The notes below the pieces were generated by a model that did no database searches, was not told the DNA's origin, and saw nothing but the letters and a program-made list of their open reading frames with translations. A stretch of DNA of 64,000 bases. Origin: Endomychus coccineus. Its lineage: Eukaryota > Arthropoda > Insecta > Coleoptera > Endomychidae. The translations under genes and the position numbers were made by a program. The DNA lies in contig OY294072.1 in assembly GCA_958510875.1 (NCBI GenBank), positions 4,260,501-4,324,500 on the forward strand, written 5' to 3'. Below, piece after piece: positions 1 to 10,535 of the stretch. Position 1 is the stretch's first letter, and every line of letters begins with the position of its first letter.

Positions 1-125
1 ATCAATGTCATCAACATGCTGATTTTCAATTGATATGTCCTTAAGAAGTTTCTTCCTATTGGAACACCATTTATGTAGCTTGAATGTACCCAATTTTAAA
101 AGTTCGATCAATTCATTTTATAATT
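1..125 (-). pseudogene. BEL/Pao pol fragment (RT connection region)
   Basis: The minus strand reads FKLHKWCSNRK, as in the region after the YVDD box of BEL/Pao reverse transcriptases. The stretch matches 34,012-34,140 nearly base for base. At about base 125 the sequence switches to LINE-A. In the fuller copy the two are separated by about 310 bases (34,141-34,453), so this copy carries a deletion across the BEL/LINE-A border. It is cut by the window edge and cannot be functional. Confidence 0.75.
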
Positions 126-518
126 AAATATGATTTAATAAGATTTATACTATTGTTATCAAAGTTGTATTCTTGGAGCTTTTGCATCAACAGATCATGG
201 GACACACAGTCAAAAGCCTTGGTAACGTCAAAAAAGGAGGCTTGCATGAACTTCTTCTCCTCAAAACATTCTCGAACATAGCTAGTAAATTTGTTTATAG
301 CACATGTAGTAGAAACATTGCTACGAAATCCAAATTGACATTTATTGAACAAATTATTTGCCTCAAAATAGTATGTTATTTGCCGTTTCAGCACAGTCTC
401 AAAATGTTTGCCTAAGATGGGTGTAATTGATATTGGCCTATAGTTATTAACATCATCGCATAAGCCTTTTTTGTAAATCGGAACTACTTTAGATATTTTG
501 AGGGAATCTGGAAAAATG
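113..518 (-). pseudogene. LINE-A copy 1 reverse transcriptase, fingers to motif A
   Basis: The minus strand is open through a VVPIYKKG / NNYRPISI stretch (RT fingers, motifs 1-2) and on to FFDVTKAFDCVSHDLL, the palm motif A with its catalytic aspartate. The frame then runs into the BEL junction at about 125, so motif B (QGS) and the catalytic YADD are absent. A small insertion near 520 puts it out of frame with the upstream endonuclease ORF. The enzyme would copy element RNA at a nicked target, but this fragment cannot. Confidence 0.85.
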
Positions 519-1624
519 TTAGATAGAGGTGATACATTGGTTTATAATTTTACATAGAGGAAAAACCATCAAATTTAGAATAGTTTTAACTATTTTAACA
601 TTTATATTATAAGTGTCCTTGCTGGGACTATTATTTAAATTTGAAATTATATCTCTCATTTCATTGAAAGTAACTTCTATGAATTTAAATTCTGAATGGA
701 AGACTAAATTAATTTTTTTTGTATAATCAATAGGATTATTTTGTAAAGGTGGAAGATTCTTGACAAGGGATTCTGCTATATTTGTAAAAAAAATATTTAA
801 ATCAGTGGCACAATGCCTTTTGCATATTTTTTGAATTGTTAATGTATTTATCGTTAGCTTCTTTTTTACTTTTATTAATGTCCTCACGATACCTTTTTTA
901 AATTTATTAAGTGATTCCTTGGAAACAAAGTTGTCATTGAACCAATGTATTTTAGGTATGTTAGGTTCGTTTTGTTTTATAAATTTTGTTTTCATTGGGA
1001 AGCTAGAATCACAGCCATCTATTATCAGATTTAGGAAATGATCAAATTTGTTATTTACATTTATTTGAGAATTGTTTACAAATGACCAATCTACTTTATC
1101 TACATAATTATAAACTTTAAAGAAGCCTTGTTCTGTTATTGGTCTGTAGGTTATTCTGATTTTATTATTTAATGATGTTTTGTTTTCCACTTCAAAATTA
1201 AATGATATAGCAAGATGATCAGATAAATTGAGATCTGTTACTGTTGCAACATAACAATTGCTGTTAAAATTGGTAAATATGTTATCAAGAGTTGCTCCGT
1301 TTCTAGTATAGTTATGAACAGTTTTATGTAGTCCGTAGGATTCAAACATATTAGAAGTAACTGAGATTCTTTACTATCTGAATGGAAATGTACGTTAAAG
1401 TTCCCAGTTATTATGGTACCTTTGTGTAATGATAGCTTATTAAGTGTTGCATCTATTCTATTTAAAAATATGTCAAAATCCCCAAGAGGTGAGCGATAGA
1501 TTGTCAGTACCTGTATATTGTTGTACATTATACCTGCTATTTCAAAATGTATTTCATCAGATATTTCTTGAGTATCAAAGGCTAACGGAATTGCTTCTAT
1601 GATATTACTTGTAAAAATACCCAC
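519..1624 (-). pseudogene. LINE-A copy 1 AP-like endonuclease and linker
   Basis: Two overlapping minus-strand frames (1238-1624 and 519-1349) together cover an exonuclease-endonuclease-phosphatase domain. Visible landmarks are YRSPLGDF, GNFNVHF, the LDNIFTNF block and the SDH motif in LSDHLAI. The SDH histidine is the usual catalytic one in this fold. The second frame continues into the linker before RT. The split is an indel near 1,345. The domain nicks target DNA for target-primed reverse transcription. It shows that this is an APE-type LINE and not an R2-type. Confidence 0.85.
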
Positions 1625-1787
1625 TCCCCCATGTTTATGCGTTGTTCTGCAAAAAGCTGAGAGATTTACAAAACCACTTATGTTCAGAGTGTTTATAATT
1701 CGTCAGATCCCAACCAATGTTCATTTATACAAAGTATATCATAACTTTTACCTATTAAAAAAGCTTCTAGTTCTGAAGTTTTGTTTC

Positions 1788-2219
1788 TTAGACATGAATG
1801 TTATAATGTAAAATTTTAGAGAAGTTTGACATTTTAGAGGTATCGAGTTTGTTATTAGGTAATTGATATTGATTTGTTTCCATTTCTGATTTTCGTTTCT
1901 CATTGTTAATTTTTTGAACTAAAACTGGACAGTTATAATCGAATGGGGAATGATTCGAATTCAATTTTGAAGAGAATTTGTCATTTGCTTCTACACAGTT
2001 GGGACATCTGTTTGATTCACTATCACAATTAATACCAGAGTGATCATGATTGCCACATTTCAAACAAACACTTTCTATTTTACAGTCTTTAGCACTATGA
2101 CCAAAACCTGAGCAGTTATAGCACCTATAGATACCAAAATATTCATAGACAGAACATGCTCCAAACCGAATACATAAAGCTCCATTTTCAATGTGGAAAC
2201 TGATATCATTAGGATATTA
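1788..2219 (-). pseudogene. LINE-A copy 1 gag-like zinc-knuckle region
   Basis: On the minus strand two CX2CX4HX4C knuckles are visible, CYNCSGFGHSAKDC and CLKCGNHDHSGINC. A third cysteine cluster (CPNC ... NCP) follows. This pattern is typical of ORF1 proteins of Jockey-group LINEs, which bind element RNA. The frame stays open to the start of the endonuclease (KILHYNI) without an ORF1 stop in this copy. The N-terminal part is missing, since a stop lies at 2218-2220. Confidence 0.75.
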
Positions 2220-2220
2220 T

Positions 2221-4785
2221 GTACTTATATGTTTGAAAAGTATTCATTTTAGATTTATTTAGTTTGTAATCGTTTTACATATAACATCAGAAGTAGGTAG
2301 ATATATTAAATAAATTCAATTAATCATTTGAATGGAGGGTAACTCTATTTCTTCAAAAGTACCTACCTATATAATAGTTAAATCAATAATTTTCTTACTT
2401 CTTGTGGAGTAACATACCTACATTACTATTTAAGTAATCGAAGATGACCCAACCCCCTTTTGGTTGTGATTTATTGTTTGGAAAATCTTCCCAGTAAAGA
2501 GAGTACTTAAATAGAACCAGTATGTAGGAGGGTATTCCTCTTTATAATGTAATTCGATAGCTACTCTGTACTTTGATAGTCTTTTTAGTAGATGATGGTG
2601 ATTATTCTTTATTTAGTGATATAGTTTATCCACAATGGGAACTCTTTTGATATGTTTATTAAATTTTCAAATGTAAAAGAAAAAACCTAAATAAAACCAC
2701 CTATTTGTGAATGAACAAATACTTGAAATCAGACAATGATATACTATGCAAGTCTGTAACTATACCATTCTCTTTTCTGAAGTAAGATACAGTTACCACT
2801 TAAGTAATCGAAGGACAATACCTAAAACCCCAACACCCCTTAGGGTCTGATATATTATTTGGAAATCTTTCCTCAGTTGAAGTTAAAATGTTATTCGATA
2901 ACTTTCAAATATAAATAAAAAAAAAATCAACCTTATCCAGTAAAAGAACTGCTCAATTACAGAAAATCTGTCAACTCTGATGCCTTTTGCTTGTCGAAAG
3001 GTCCTTTGTACTTTAATAGTATTTTTAGTGGATAATGGTGATTATTTCTTATTTAGTGATATAGTTTATCCACAATGTTTTTTTTTTTTTTATTTATTAA
3101 ATTCTCAAATGTAAAAGAAAAAACCTAAATAAAACAAACTATTTGTGAATCAACAAATACTTGAAATCAGACAATGATATATTATGCAAGTCTGTAACTA
3201 TACCATTCTCTTTTCTGAAGTAAGATACAGTTACTACTTAAGTAATCGAAGGAGAATACCTCCCACCTCTACGCCGTTAGGTCTGACATATTATTTGGAA
3301 ATCTTTCCTCAGTTGAAGTTGAAATGTTATTCGATAACTTTCAATCAGACAATGTTGTTTGCAACTACTTTCGTATGTAAATCTCTCAAGCTGCTTTTTC
3401 AATTATTTTTAATGCTATTTGCATTATCTGTGGAGTTACTTTATGCTAGCTAGTTACAGTACAGAGAAATCAGAGGAAGGTATGTTGTAATAAAAAAATT
3501 ATTACCCGTTAAGGAAGAATTTTTTCTCTTTTCAGCTCCGAATCTATCTGATATATGCCAGGAATAACTGAATGAATGGAAGTATGCCATCATTAAACTT
3601 TACTCTAACCTGGGTTTCTTTTCAAATATATATTTACAAAGCTCAATTTGAAGTATTGAAACTGTACAATCTATCATTTGTAAACTTTCCCGTCATCTCA
3701 CTTAATGTTGTATAACATCCATATAGTGATGTATACTTTGTCGAAAGTATACCTTGTGGCACCAACTTCATTGTTGAATACTTTTATAATCATTTTCATG
3801 CATGTACGTTTCCATTTAATTGGTTTTGATATGATTTGGTGAGATTTTTCCACCAACTGACATATGTATGAATTGATACATGTAAATTGAACATTGAATG
3901 CTTTCCTTCCCAATAACATATGAAATACTCTTGTATACATCTTTTCCTTCCTTCATTTCATATGATTTAGGCCTAATTAGCATCAGATTCCTAAAAGATG
4001 CTATTATATCATAACCTTGTATCTACGTTGAAAATGTGAAATGACAATTCAGATCCTGAAACATAATACACCATACACATATATGAAAATGTCTTTATTG
4101 TAACTGAAATAACATTATTTGAATACTTTGAAAGGCTTGTACTATGAATTTGAACTAATTATGAGGGAATCCAATGTTCGTGGTGCTACATAACTTTGGA
4201 CGATGCTAAGTGTATAGTAGAATATGACAGATATCTTGATATATTCCTTGAAAATGTATTGAACTCTGCTCGTACGTGATGTACATACCTTTATATATGG
4301 TGTTGTCATTCTTTTAATTTCTATGTACTTTAATTTCTGCAAGAATATATCTGTTGGTTCCAAACCTTGATATAATTCATATATTCGAATCTGAAATAAA
4401 GTATGTTGAATGTTATTGTTACATATTGTTCAGACATACCTCTAGAACGTTTTTTAATAGATGGGGCCCCCCGTTTATATGATATTTATGTAGTTTTGTT
4501 GACTTTTATTTAGATACATCAGTTAACGATTTACAACTCTTTGACTATGAATTAGGTTAAGTTAAGACCATAGATTTGTAGATACACTTATTTAAAACTT
4601 TCTGGAGTCGATAGGTATGGTTTTTCATGGCCCCAATAATCTATAGATGTAGAAATGTACTTCTACCCCTAGGAAGAATATCTCCGTCCATGGACCATTT
4701 TAGACACTGATATGCCGTATAGAGTTTTTATAACGCTTTTCGCATTGCTTCTACTTTATTTCATTATAAATACACCTCGCTTCCG
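2221..4785 (+). repeat. Repeat module U, forward copy 1 (non-coding)
   Basis: This AT-rich segment has no convincing gene. Its landmarks recur in the same order at 6.5-8.9, 13.2-14.7 and 36.6-39.5 kb, and reversed at 18.1-20.2, 27.2-29.4, 40.7-42.0 and 48.4-50.5 kb. Within it, about 2,580-2,900 and 3,000-3,350 are themselves a partial duplication around a 'gcaagtctgtaactatacc' landmark. Small frames of 60-90 codons are not conserved as proteins. It ends abruptly at the LINE-A copy 2 junction. Confidence 0.7.
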
Positions 4786-5058
4786 CCTAACTATTTTAAC
4801 ATTTATATTATAAGTGTCCTTGCTGGGACTATTATTTAAATTTGAAATTATATCTCTCATTTCATTGAAAGTAACTTCTATGAATTTAAATTCTGAATGG
4901 AAGACTAAATTAATTTTTTTTGTATAATCAATAGGATTATTTTGTAAAGGTGGAAGATTCTTGACAAGGGATTTTGCTATATTTGTAAAAAAAATATTTA
5001 AATCAGTGGCACAATGCCTTTTGCATATTTTTTGAATTGTTAATGTATTTATCGTTAG

Positions 5059-5886
5059 CTACTTTTTTACTTTTATTAATGTCCTCACGACACCTTTTTT
5101 AAATTTATTAAGTGATTCCTTGGAAACAATTTGTGGATTAGTTTTATTTAAACTGCTTGATAACTGCAATTTTTCTCTACTTGGTCTTAAGTTGTCATTG
5201 AACCAATGTATTTTAGGTATGTTAGGTTCGTTTTGTTTTATAAATTTTGTTTTCATTGGGAAGCTAGAATCACAGCCATCTATTATCAGATTTAGGAAAT
5301 GATCAAATTTGTTATTTACATTTATTTGAGAATTGTTTACAAATGACCAATCTACTTTATCTACATAATTATAAAGTTTAAAGAAGCCTTGTTCTGTTAT
5401 TGGTCTGTAGGTTATTCTGATTTTATTATTTAATGATGTTTTGTTTTCCACTTCAAAATTAAATGATATAGCAAGATGATCAGATAAATTGAGATCTGTT
5501 ACTGTTGCAACATAACAATTGCTGTTAAAATTGGTAAATATGTTATCAAGAGTTGCTCCGTTTCTAGTATAGTTATGAACAGTTTTATGTAGTCCGTAGG
5601 ATTCAAACATATTACATAGTAACTGAGATTCTTTACTATCTGAATGAAAATGTACGTTGAAGTTCCCAGTTATTATAGTACCTTTGTGTAATGATAGCTT
5701 GTTAAGTGTTGCATCTAATCTATTTAAAAATATGTCAAAATCTCCAAGAGGTGAGCGATAGATTGTCAGTACCTGTATATTGTTGTACATTATACCTGCT
5801 ATTTCAGAATGTATTTCATCAGATATTTCTTGAGTATCAAAGGCTAACGGAATTGCTTCTATGATATTACTTGTAAAAATACACAC
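5059..5886 (-). pseudogene. LINE-A copy 2 AP-like endonuclease, longest intact stretch
   Basis: A 275-codon open frame covers most of the endonuclease domain without a frameshift: YRSPLGDF, GNFNVHF, LDNIFTNF, then the SDH motif in LSDHLAI. It continues into the linker ending in VVRTLIKVKK. It is the best-preserved endonuclease of the family here and keeps the LNKTNPQIVSKE stretch that copy 1 lost. The N-terminal strand of the domain lies upstream in another frame, so the domain is not complete. RT does not follow, and the element is dead. Confidence 0.85.
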
Positions 5887-6128
5887 TCTCCCATGTTTAT
5901 GCGTTGTTCTGCAAAAAGCTGAGAGATTTACAAAACCACTTATGTTCAGAGTGTTTATAATTCGTCAGATCCCAACCAATGTTCATTTATACAAAGTATA
6001 TCATAACTTTTACCTATTAAAAAAGCTTCTAGTTCTGAAGTTTTGTTTCTTAGACATTGAATGTTATAATGTAAAATTTTAGAGAAGTTTGACATTTTAG
6101 AGGTATCGAGTTTGTTATTAGGTAATTG

Positions 6129-6498
6129 CTATTGATTTGTTTCCATTTCTAATTTTCGTTTCTCATTGTTAATTTTTTGAACTAATTCTGGACAGTTATA
6201 ATCGAATGGGGAATGATTCGAATTCAATTTTGAAGAGAATTTGTCATTTGCTTCTACACAGTTGGGACATCTGTTTGATTCACTATCACAATTGATACCA
6301 GAGTGATCATGATTGCCACATTTCAAACAAACATTTTCTATTTCACAGTCTTTAGCACTATGACCAAAACCTGAGCAGTTATAGCACCTATAGATACCAA
6401 AATATTCATAGACAGAACATGCTCCAAACCGAATATATAAAGCTCCATTTTCAATGTGGAAACTGATATCATTAGGATATTATGTACTTATATGTTTG
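6129..6498 (-). pseudogene. LINE-A copy 2 zinc-knuckle region
   Basis: Same CCHC cluster as in copy 1. A stop after METNQ separates it from the endonuclease frame, whereas copy 1 reads through at that point. The knuckle spacing is unchanged. Fragment only; no start codon of an intact ORF1 can be assigned. Confidence 0.7.
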
Positions 6499-6500
6499 AA

Positions 6501-8880
6501 AAGTATTCATTTTAGATTTATTTAGTTTGTAATCGTTTTACATATAACATCAGAAGTAGGTAGATATATTAAATAAATTCAATTAATCATTTGAATGAAG
6601 GGTAACTCTATTTCTTCAAAAGTACCTACCTATATAATAGTTAAATCAATAATTTTCTCACTTCTTGTGGAGTAGCATACCCACATTACTATTTAAGTAA
6701 TCGAAAATGACCCAACCCCCTTTTGGCTGTGACTTATTATTTGGAAAAGTTTCCCAGTAAAGAGAGTACCTAAATTGAACCAGTATGTAGGAGGGTATTC
6801 CTCTTTATAATGTAATTCGATAGCTACTCTGTACTTTAATAGTATTTTTAGTGGATGATGGTGATTATTTTTTATTTGGTGATATAGTTTATCCACAATG
6901 TGAACTCTTTTGATATGTTTAATAAATTTTCAAATGTAAAAGAAAAAACCTAAATAAAACCACCTATTTGTGAATGAACAAATACTTGAAATCAGACAAT
7001 GATATATTATGCAAGTCTGTAACTATACCATTCTCTTTTCTGACGTAAGATACAGTTACCACTTAAGTGATCGAAGGAGAATACCTACAACCCCTACCCC
7101 GTTAGGTCTGATATATTATTTGGAAATCTTTCCTCAGTTGAAGTTGAAATGTGATTCGATAACTTTCAATCAGACAATGTTGTTTGCAACTATGTAACTG
7201 TACCCCCTATTCTCTGAAGTATCAACAAATAGCTACACTGGAAATAATCAAAGGAAAAACCTTATAAATATTAAGCTCTTTAATTTTTAGCATTAACATG
7301 TTAAATGCAATGAGTTTTGTATGTAAATCTCTCAAGCTGCTTTTTCAATTATTTTTAATGCTATTTGCATTATCTGTGAAGTTACTTAAAAAAAAAAACG
7401 TTAATTGTACCATAAAATTTCTTATAAATATTGTGTAGTTGAATTCATTCATCTTCTTAACATGCAAACTACAATTGACTTTTATTCGTACATTGCTCAA
7501 ACAGGTTTTTACACTATTTTTATAGCTAGTTACAGTCCAGAGAAATCAGAGGAAGGTATGTTATAATAAAAAAATTATTACCCGTTGAGGAAGAATTTTT
7601 TCTCTTTTCAGCTTCGAATAAATCTGATGTATGCCAGGAATAACTGAATGAATGGAAGTATGTCATCATTAAACTTTACTCTAACCTGGGTTCTTTTCAA
7701 ATATATATTTACAAAGCTCAATTTGAAGTATTGAAACTGTACAATCTATCATTTGTAAACTTTCCCGTCATCTCTCTTAATGTTGTATAACATCCATATA
7801 GTGATGTATACTTTGTCGAAAGTATACCTTGTGGCAGCAACTACATTGTTGAAGACTTTTATAATCATTTTCATGCATGTGCGTTTCCATAAAATAGTTC
7901 TGATATGATTTGGTGCAATTTTTCCACCAACTGACATATGTATGAAATGATAGGTACCTACATGTAAATTGAACATTGAATGCTTTCCTTTCCAAGAACA
8001 TATGAAATACTCTTGTATACATCTTTCCTTATTCCATATAATTTATCCATATTTGGCATTGAATTCTTGAAAAATGCCATTATAATGTATCATAACGTTG
8101 TATCTACGTTGAAAATGTGAAATAACAATTCAGATCCTAAAACATAATACATCATACACATGTATATGAAAATATCTTCATTGTATCTATAGTAACATTA
8201 CTCGAGTACATTGAAAGGCTTGTACTATTAATTTGAACTAATTCTGAGTGAATCCAATGATCGTGCTGCTACTGGAAGATGCTATGCTTACTGTAGAACA
8301 TGACAGATATTTCGATATCTTCCTTGAAATCTATTGTACTCCTCTCGTAAATGATGTACATACCTTTCTATATCGTGTTGTCATTCTTTCAATCAGTATG
8401 TACTTGGGTTTGTTGCAAGAATATGTATGTAGGCACCAACATTGATATGTACAATAAATCTATATCTAAAATGAACTATGATGAATCTTATTGTTACATA
8501 TTGTTTAGACATACCTCTAGAACGTTTTTTAATAGATGGAGCCCCCCGTTCATATCTTATTTATGTAGTTTAGTTGACTTTTAGTTAGAGACATGTTGTT
8601 CACTACATATAACTCCCAGACTATGAATAAGGTTAGATTTAGGTGAAATAAGACCATAGATTTGTAACCACCTATTTAAAAGTTTCTAGAGTCGATAGTT
8701 ATGATTTTTCGTGTCCCCATGAAACTGAAAGATGTAAAAATGTACTTGTACCCCTAGGAAGGGTATCTTCGTCCATGGACCATTTTGGACACTGATATGC
8801 CGTATAGAGTTTTTACAACGCTTTTCGCATTGCTTCTACTTCATTTCATTATAAATACAACTCCGAAATCAATCGCTTTC
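6501..8880 (+). repeat. Repeat module U, forward copy 2
   Basis: Same order of landmarks as 2,221-4,785, and it continues directly into module V. It contains extra sequence at about 7,190-7,510 that U copy 1 lacks and that is found reversed near 19.9-20.1 and 50.2-50.4 kb. No protein-coding signal is seen. Overlapping small frames near 7,750-8,020 are open in two phases at once, which argues against coding. Confidence 0.65.
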
Positions 8881-9097
8881 GTAAATTATCAGGTTATTCT
8901 ACATAGGTTACCGTCAAAGCACGTCAAATCTTCATGATTTATTTCAAGCTACTTAGCGGCATTTTTGGGCTACGTCTTGGACTATAGTTTGGTGCTATTT
9001 TAACATTATCGATGACGATCTTTCGAATGGCGAATTTTAATTGAACGTAGAGGCCTTAGTTTTCGATTTTGGAAAATTTCCGAAAAAATCTTGCAAC

Positions 9098-9493
9098 ATG
9101 TCCGACAAAAATTGGTATTATATCGATTTGAATAAAAATATCCCCAACTCTTGTGTCAGATTAATTAATTTGACGTTTCTAAGAATGCCAAATTTCGCAA
9201 TTTCATACGAAAGTTTAAACACTCAGAGATCTTTGGCGCTTCGGACTCCGGTATTTTCACTTGGCCTATCGAAATTAGAAGGTTCGAATTGTATAAAAAC
9301 ACAATTGCATGAAGGCCAAACCTCCTATGTAATAAGCTACGAACGAAATGATTTTGACATATGCCTCGAGGAGCTCGCTACGCGTCAGTTAGAGTTTATA
9401 CATTTTACCTCGATCTTGTTAATTTGGGGCCGTTTCGTGGCCCGTGCGGCCGGCGCCAGCTGTGATAAAGTCTTTTTTGCTATGGGCCGCTAG
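9098..9493 (+). CDS. Unknown 131-aa protein, family copy a (intact)
   Basis: I do not recognise this protein. The first ATG is at 9,098; a longer frame opens upstream at 9,041 only with a TTG. The product starts MSDKNWYYIDLNKN and ends KVFFAMGR. Residues about 98-111 (LEFIHFTSILLIWG) are hydrophobic and could be a short membrane or core segment. Six other copies exist in the window (b-g). Copy f is also intact and differs at ten residues; the rest are broken. Open frames in two diverged copies suggest past coding constraint, but no start context, promoter or transcript can be verified. No known domain or catalytic motif is evident. Confidence 0.5.
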   Translation: MSDKNWYYIDLNKNIPNSCVRLINLTFLRMPNFAISYESLNTQRSLALRTPVFSLGLSKLEGSNCIKTQLHEGQTSYVISYERNDFDICLEELATRQLEFIHFTSILLIWGRFVARAAGASCDKVFFAMGR

Positions 9494-9615
9494 CATTCAT
9501 CCGCTTCGGGTATATTTTAGTAGCTAGAAAATTCCCTTTGGTACGTTGCACGTTAGACGTGCATAGGTGAGACCTGAGAGTACCTGTATGTATTTTAATT
9601 AAATTTTCCTATTTA

Positions 9616-9849
9616 ATGGACATTTATCGAAAAAAGAAGGGCCGTCGGGCACGGTCCGCTACTAAATCTAACTACATGGAGCGAAAACGGCACGCGAAAA
9701 GTCGTCGTATAGCCGTATTAGGTACAACCAATTTGCATTTTTCTAACTTGCCAGCTACGCGCTTCTCACGTGAACGTCATTCGATTTATGGAAAATTAAC
9801 TATTTCAAAACAGTTTTCGACCCGGTTTGGGGCTATCACGATCTTTTAA
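9616..9849 (+). CDS. Unknown basic 77-aa ORF, downstream of the 131-aa ORF
   Basis: The frame starts with a true ATG. Its first 31 residues are very basic, with runs such as RKKKGRRAR and ERKRHAKSRR, as in nucleic-acid-binding or nuclear-targeting tails. A second intact copy lies at 47,493-47,726 on the minus strand with only four differences. Copies b and c are frame-broken in this stretch. It lies on the same strand as the 131-aa ORF, about 120 bases beyond it. It could be an open frame by chance in a GC-richer patch, so confidence is low. Confidence 0.3.
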   Translation: MDIYRKKKGRRARSATKSNYMERKRHAKSRRIAVLGTTNLHFSNLPATRFSRERHSIYGKLTISKQFSTRFGAITIF

Positions 9850-10301
9850 AAGGTTCAAAGTTAACGTTTCAATCATCTTTTGGGCTCGCTGCGCTCGCTT
9901 CATTTAGCTTGTCGTGTCCAAAGTTGACTGTCGATAAGGTCGAAAATCGCATATTCCTAGTTTGATTTTTAGTAACTTGACTACCAACTTAAACTGCCGC
10001 TTATTTTAATACCGACTAGTTGATTTTTGCGGGCTACGCCCCGCTGTTAACAGTTTTTTATGTGCAACGCCTTTTGGAGGGTTTAGTCGGATGGTGCGTG
10101 GTAACCTTCATGTGAGGCGTATGAGCACCTTTAGGTTGTCACTGTGACAGTTATAGGTTATATAGAGATGGGTACGCGTTTATAGAAACTTTTACTATTA
10201 GCACGTGTCACAAGTTATTCTATGGTTTGGATCGTATGTCACTTTGACATTCATAGGTTAGATAGATTGAGTGTGGTAGATATTCATAGAAGAGTATAAA
10301 A

Positions 10302-10535
10302 TTGGATTGGAGTCAAATCTTAGTCGAAGGTATAGTTCTAGAGTACTCTCTTGAATTTGTGACGTACGTCCCTTGGCCAATTCTATGTTATATAATTCAA
10401 TCATTGAAACTTCAAGTATTGCAAAAGAAAATGCTCATAAAATATAGTCGCTCTACAACTACATGGCTTCTGAAATACTATACAACAAATTAAAATATTG
10501 CAACTCCACTTTTTCAAAATTAAAATGTCTTTGAA
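10302..10535 (+). pseudogene. Module W copy 1: LINE-like RT C-terminal remnant (LINE-D)
   Basis: A frame reading LVEGIVLEYSLEFVTY ... IQSLKLQVLQKKML resembles the C-terminal domain of LINE RTs, where an 'L.Y..E.W' block precedes 'I..L...QKK.L'. A second phase ends in APQILYNKLKYC ... KCL and a stop, like a LINE ORF2 end. The W module recurs at 16.1, 25.8, 31.9, 32.4, 46.8, 63.4 and 63.8 kb. The family is too decayed to place, and the call is an inference from pattern. Confidence 0.35.
10355..10376. promoter_or_regulatory. CRE-like palindrome in module W
   Basis: TGACGTACGTCC at 10,360-10,371 is one base short of a perfect 12-bp palindrome. The perfect form TGACGTACGTCA is present in other W copies at 16,169-16,180, 46,958-46,969 and 63,928-63,939. 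It resembles a bZIP (CRE-type) site. Whether it acts as one is unknown. Confidence 0.25.

Larger units (their letters stand above)
126..2220 (-). mobile_element. LINE-A copy 1 (APE-type non-LTR retrotransposon, truncated at both ends)
   Basis: Read on the minus strand the order is CCHC zinc knuckles, AP-like endonuclease, RT fingers and palm. This is the order of Jockey/CR1-group LINEs. The copy ends inside RT motif A territory and lacks the YADD box, C-terminal domain and 3' tail. It also lacks the start of the first ORF. Frameshifts break it: about four extra bases near 520 and an indel near 1,345. It also lacks about 66 bases near 940 that copies 2 and 3 keep. It is a dead copy that shares flanks with the other two. 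Confidence 0.85.
4786..6500 (-). mobile_element. LINE-A copy 2 (5' and 3' truncated)
   Basis: This copy matches copy 1 from its base 588 onward, so the RT domain is missing except for the linker. The left junction is sharp: U sequence ending in 'cacctcgcttccgcc' meets LINE-A 'taactatttt'. It carries the endonuclease and the zinc-knuckle region. The right border with U is the same as in copies 1 and 3. All three therefore look like duplicates of one rearranged ancestor, not independent insertions. Confidence 0.85.
8881..10300 (+). repeat. Repeat module V, forward copy a
   Basis: This is the less AT-rich core of the composite repeat. It holds the intact 131-codon ORF and, about 120 bases downstream, a 77-codon basic ORF. 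Several hairpins are visible: GCGGGCTACGCCCCGC at 10,029-10,044, a near-perfect GCACGTTAGACGTGC near 9,555, and GCTCGCTGCGCTCGC direct repeats near 9,885. Copies b and e share its orientation; c, d, f and g are reversed. Confidence 0.7.

Noticed and set aside
3184..3453. 89-codon plus-strand frame repeated at 7,009 and 29,221 (minus)
   Set aside because: Changes between copies fall at all codon positions, the ends differ, and it is antisense-neutral U sequence.
4786..6500. LINE-A copy 2 as an independent insertion
   Set aside because: Its 5' border with U is the same base as in copies 1 and 3 and its 3' end is cut abruptly without tail or target duplication, so duplication is the better reading.
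9885..9900. GCTCGCTGCGCTCGC as a parvovirus-type Rep-binding element, implying an endogenous virus
   Set aside because: Only a few GCTC-like words, no Rep or capsid-like gene anywhere near, and no terminal hairpin structure. Resemblance is too weak.
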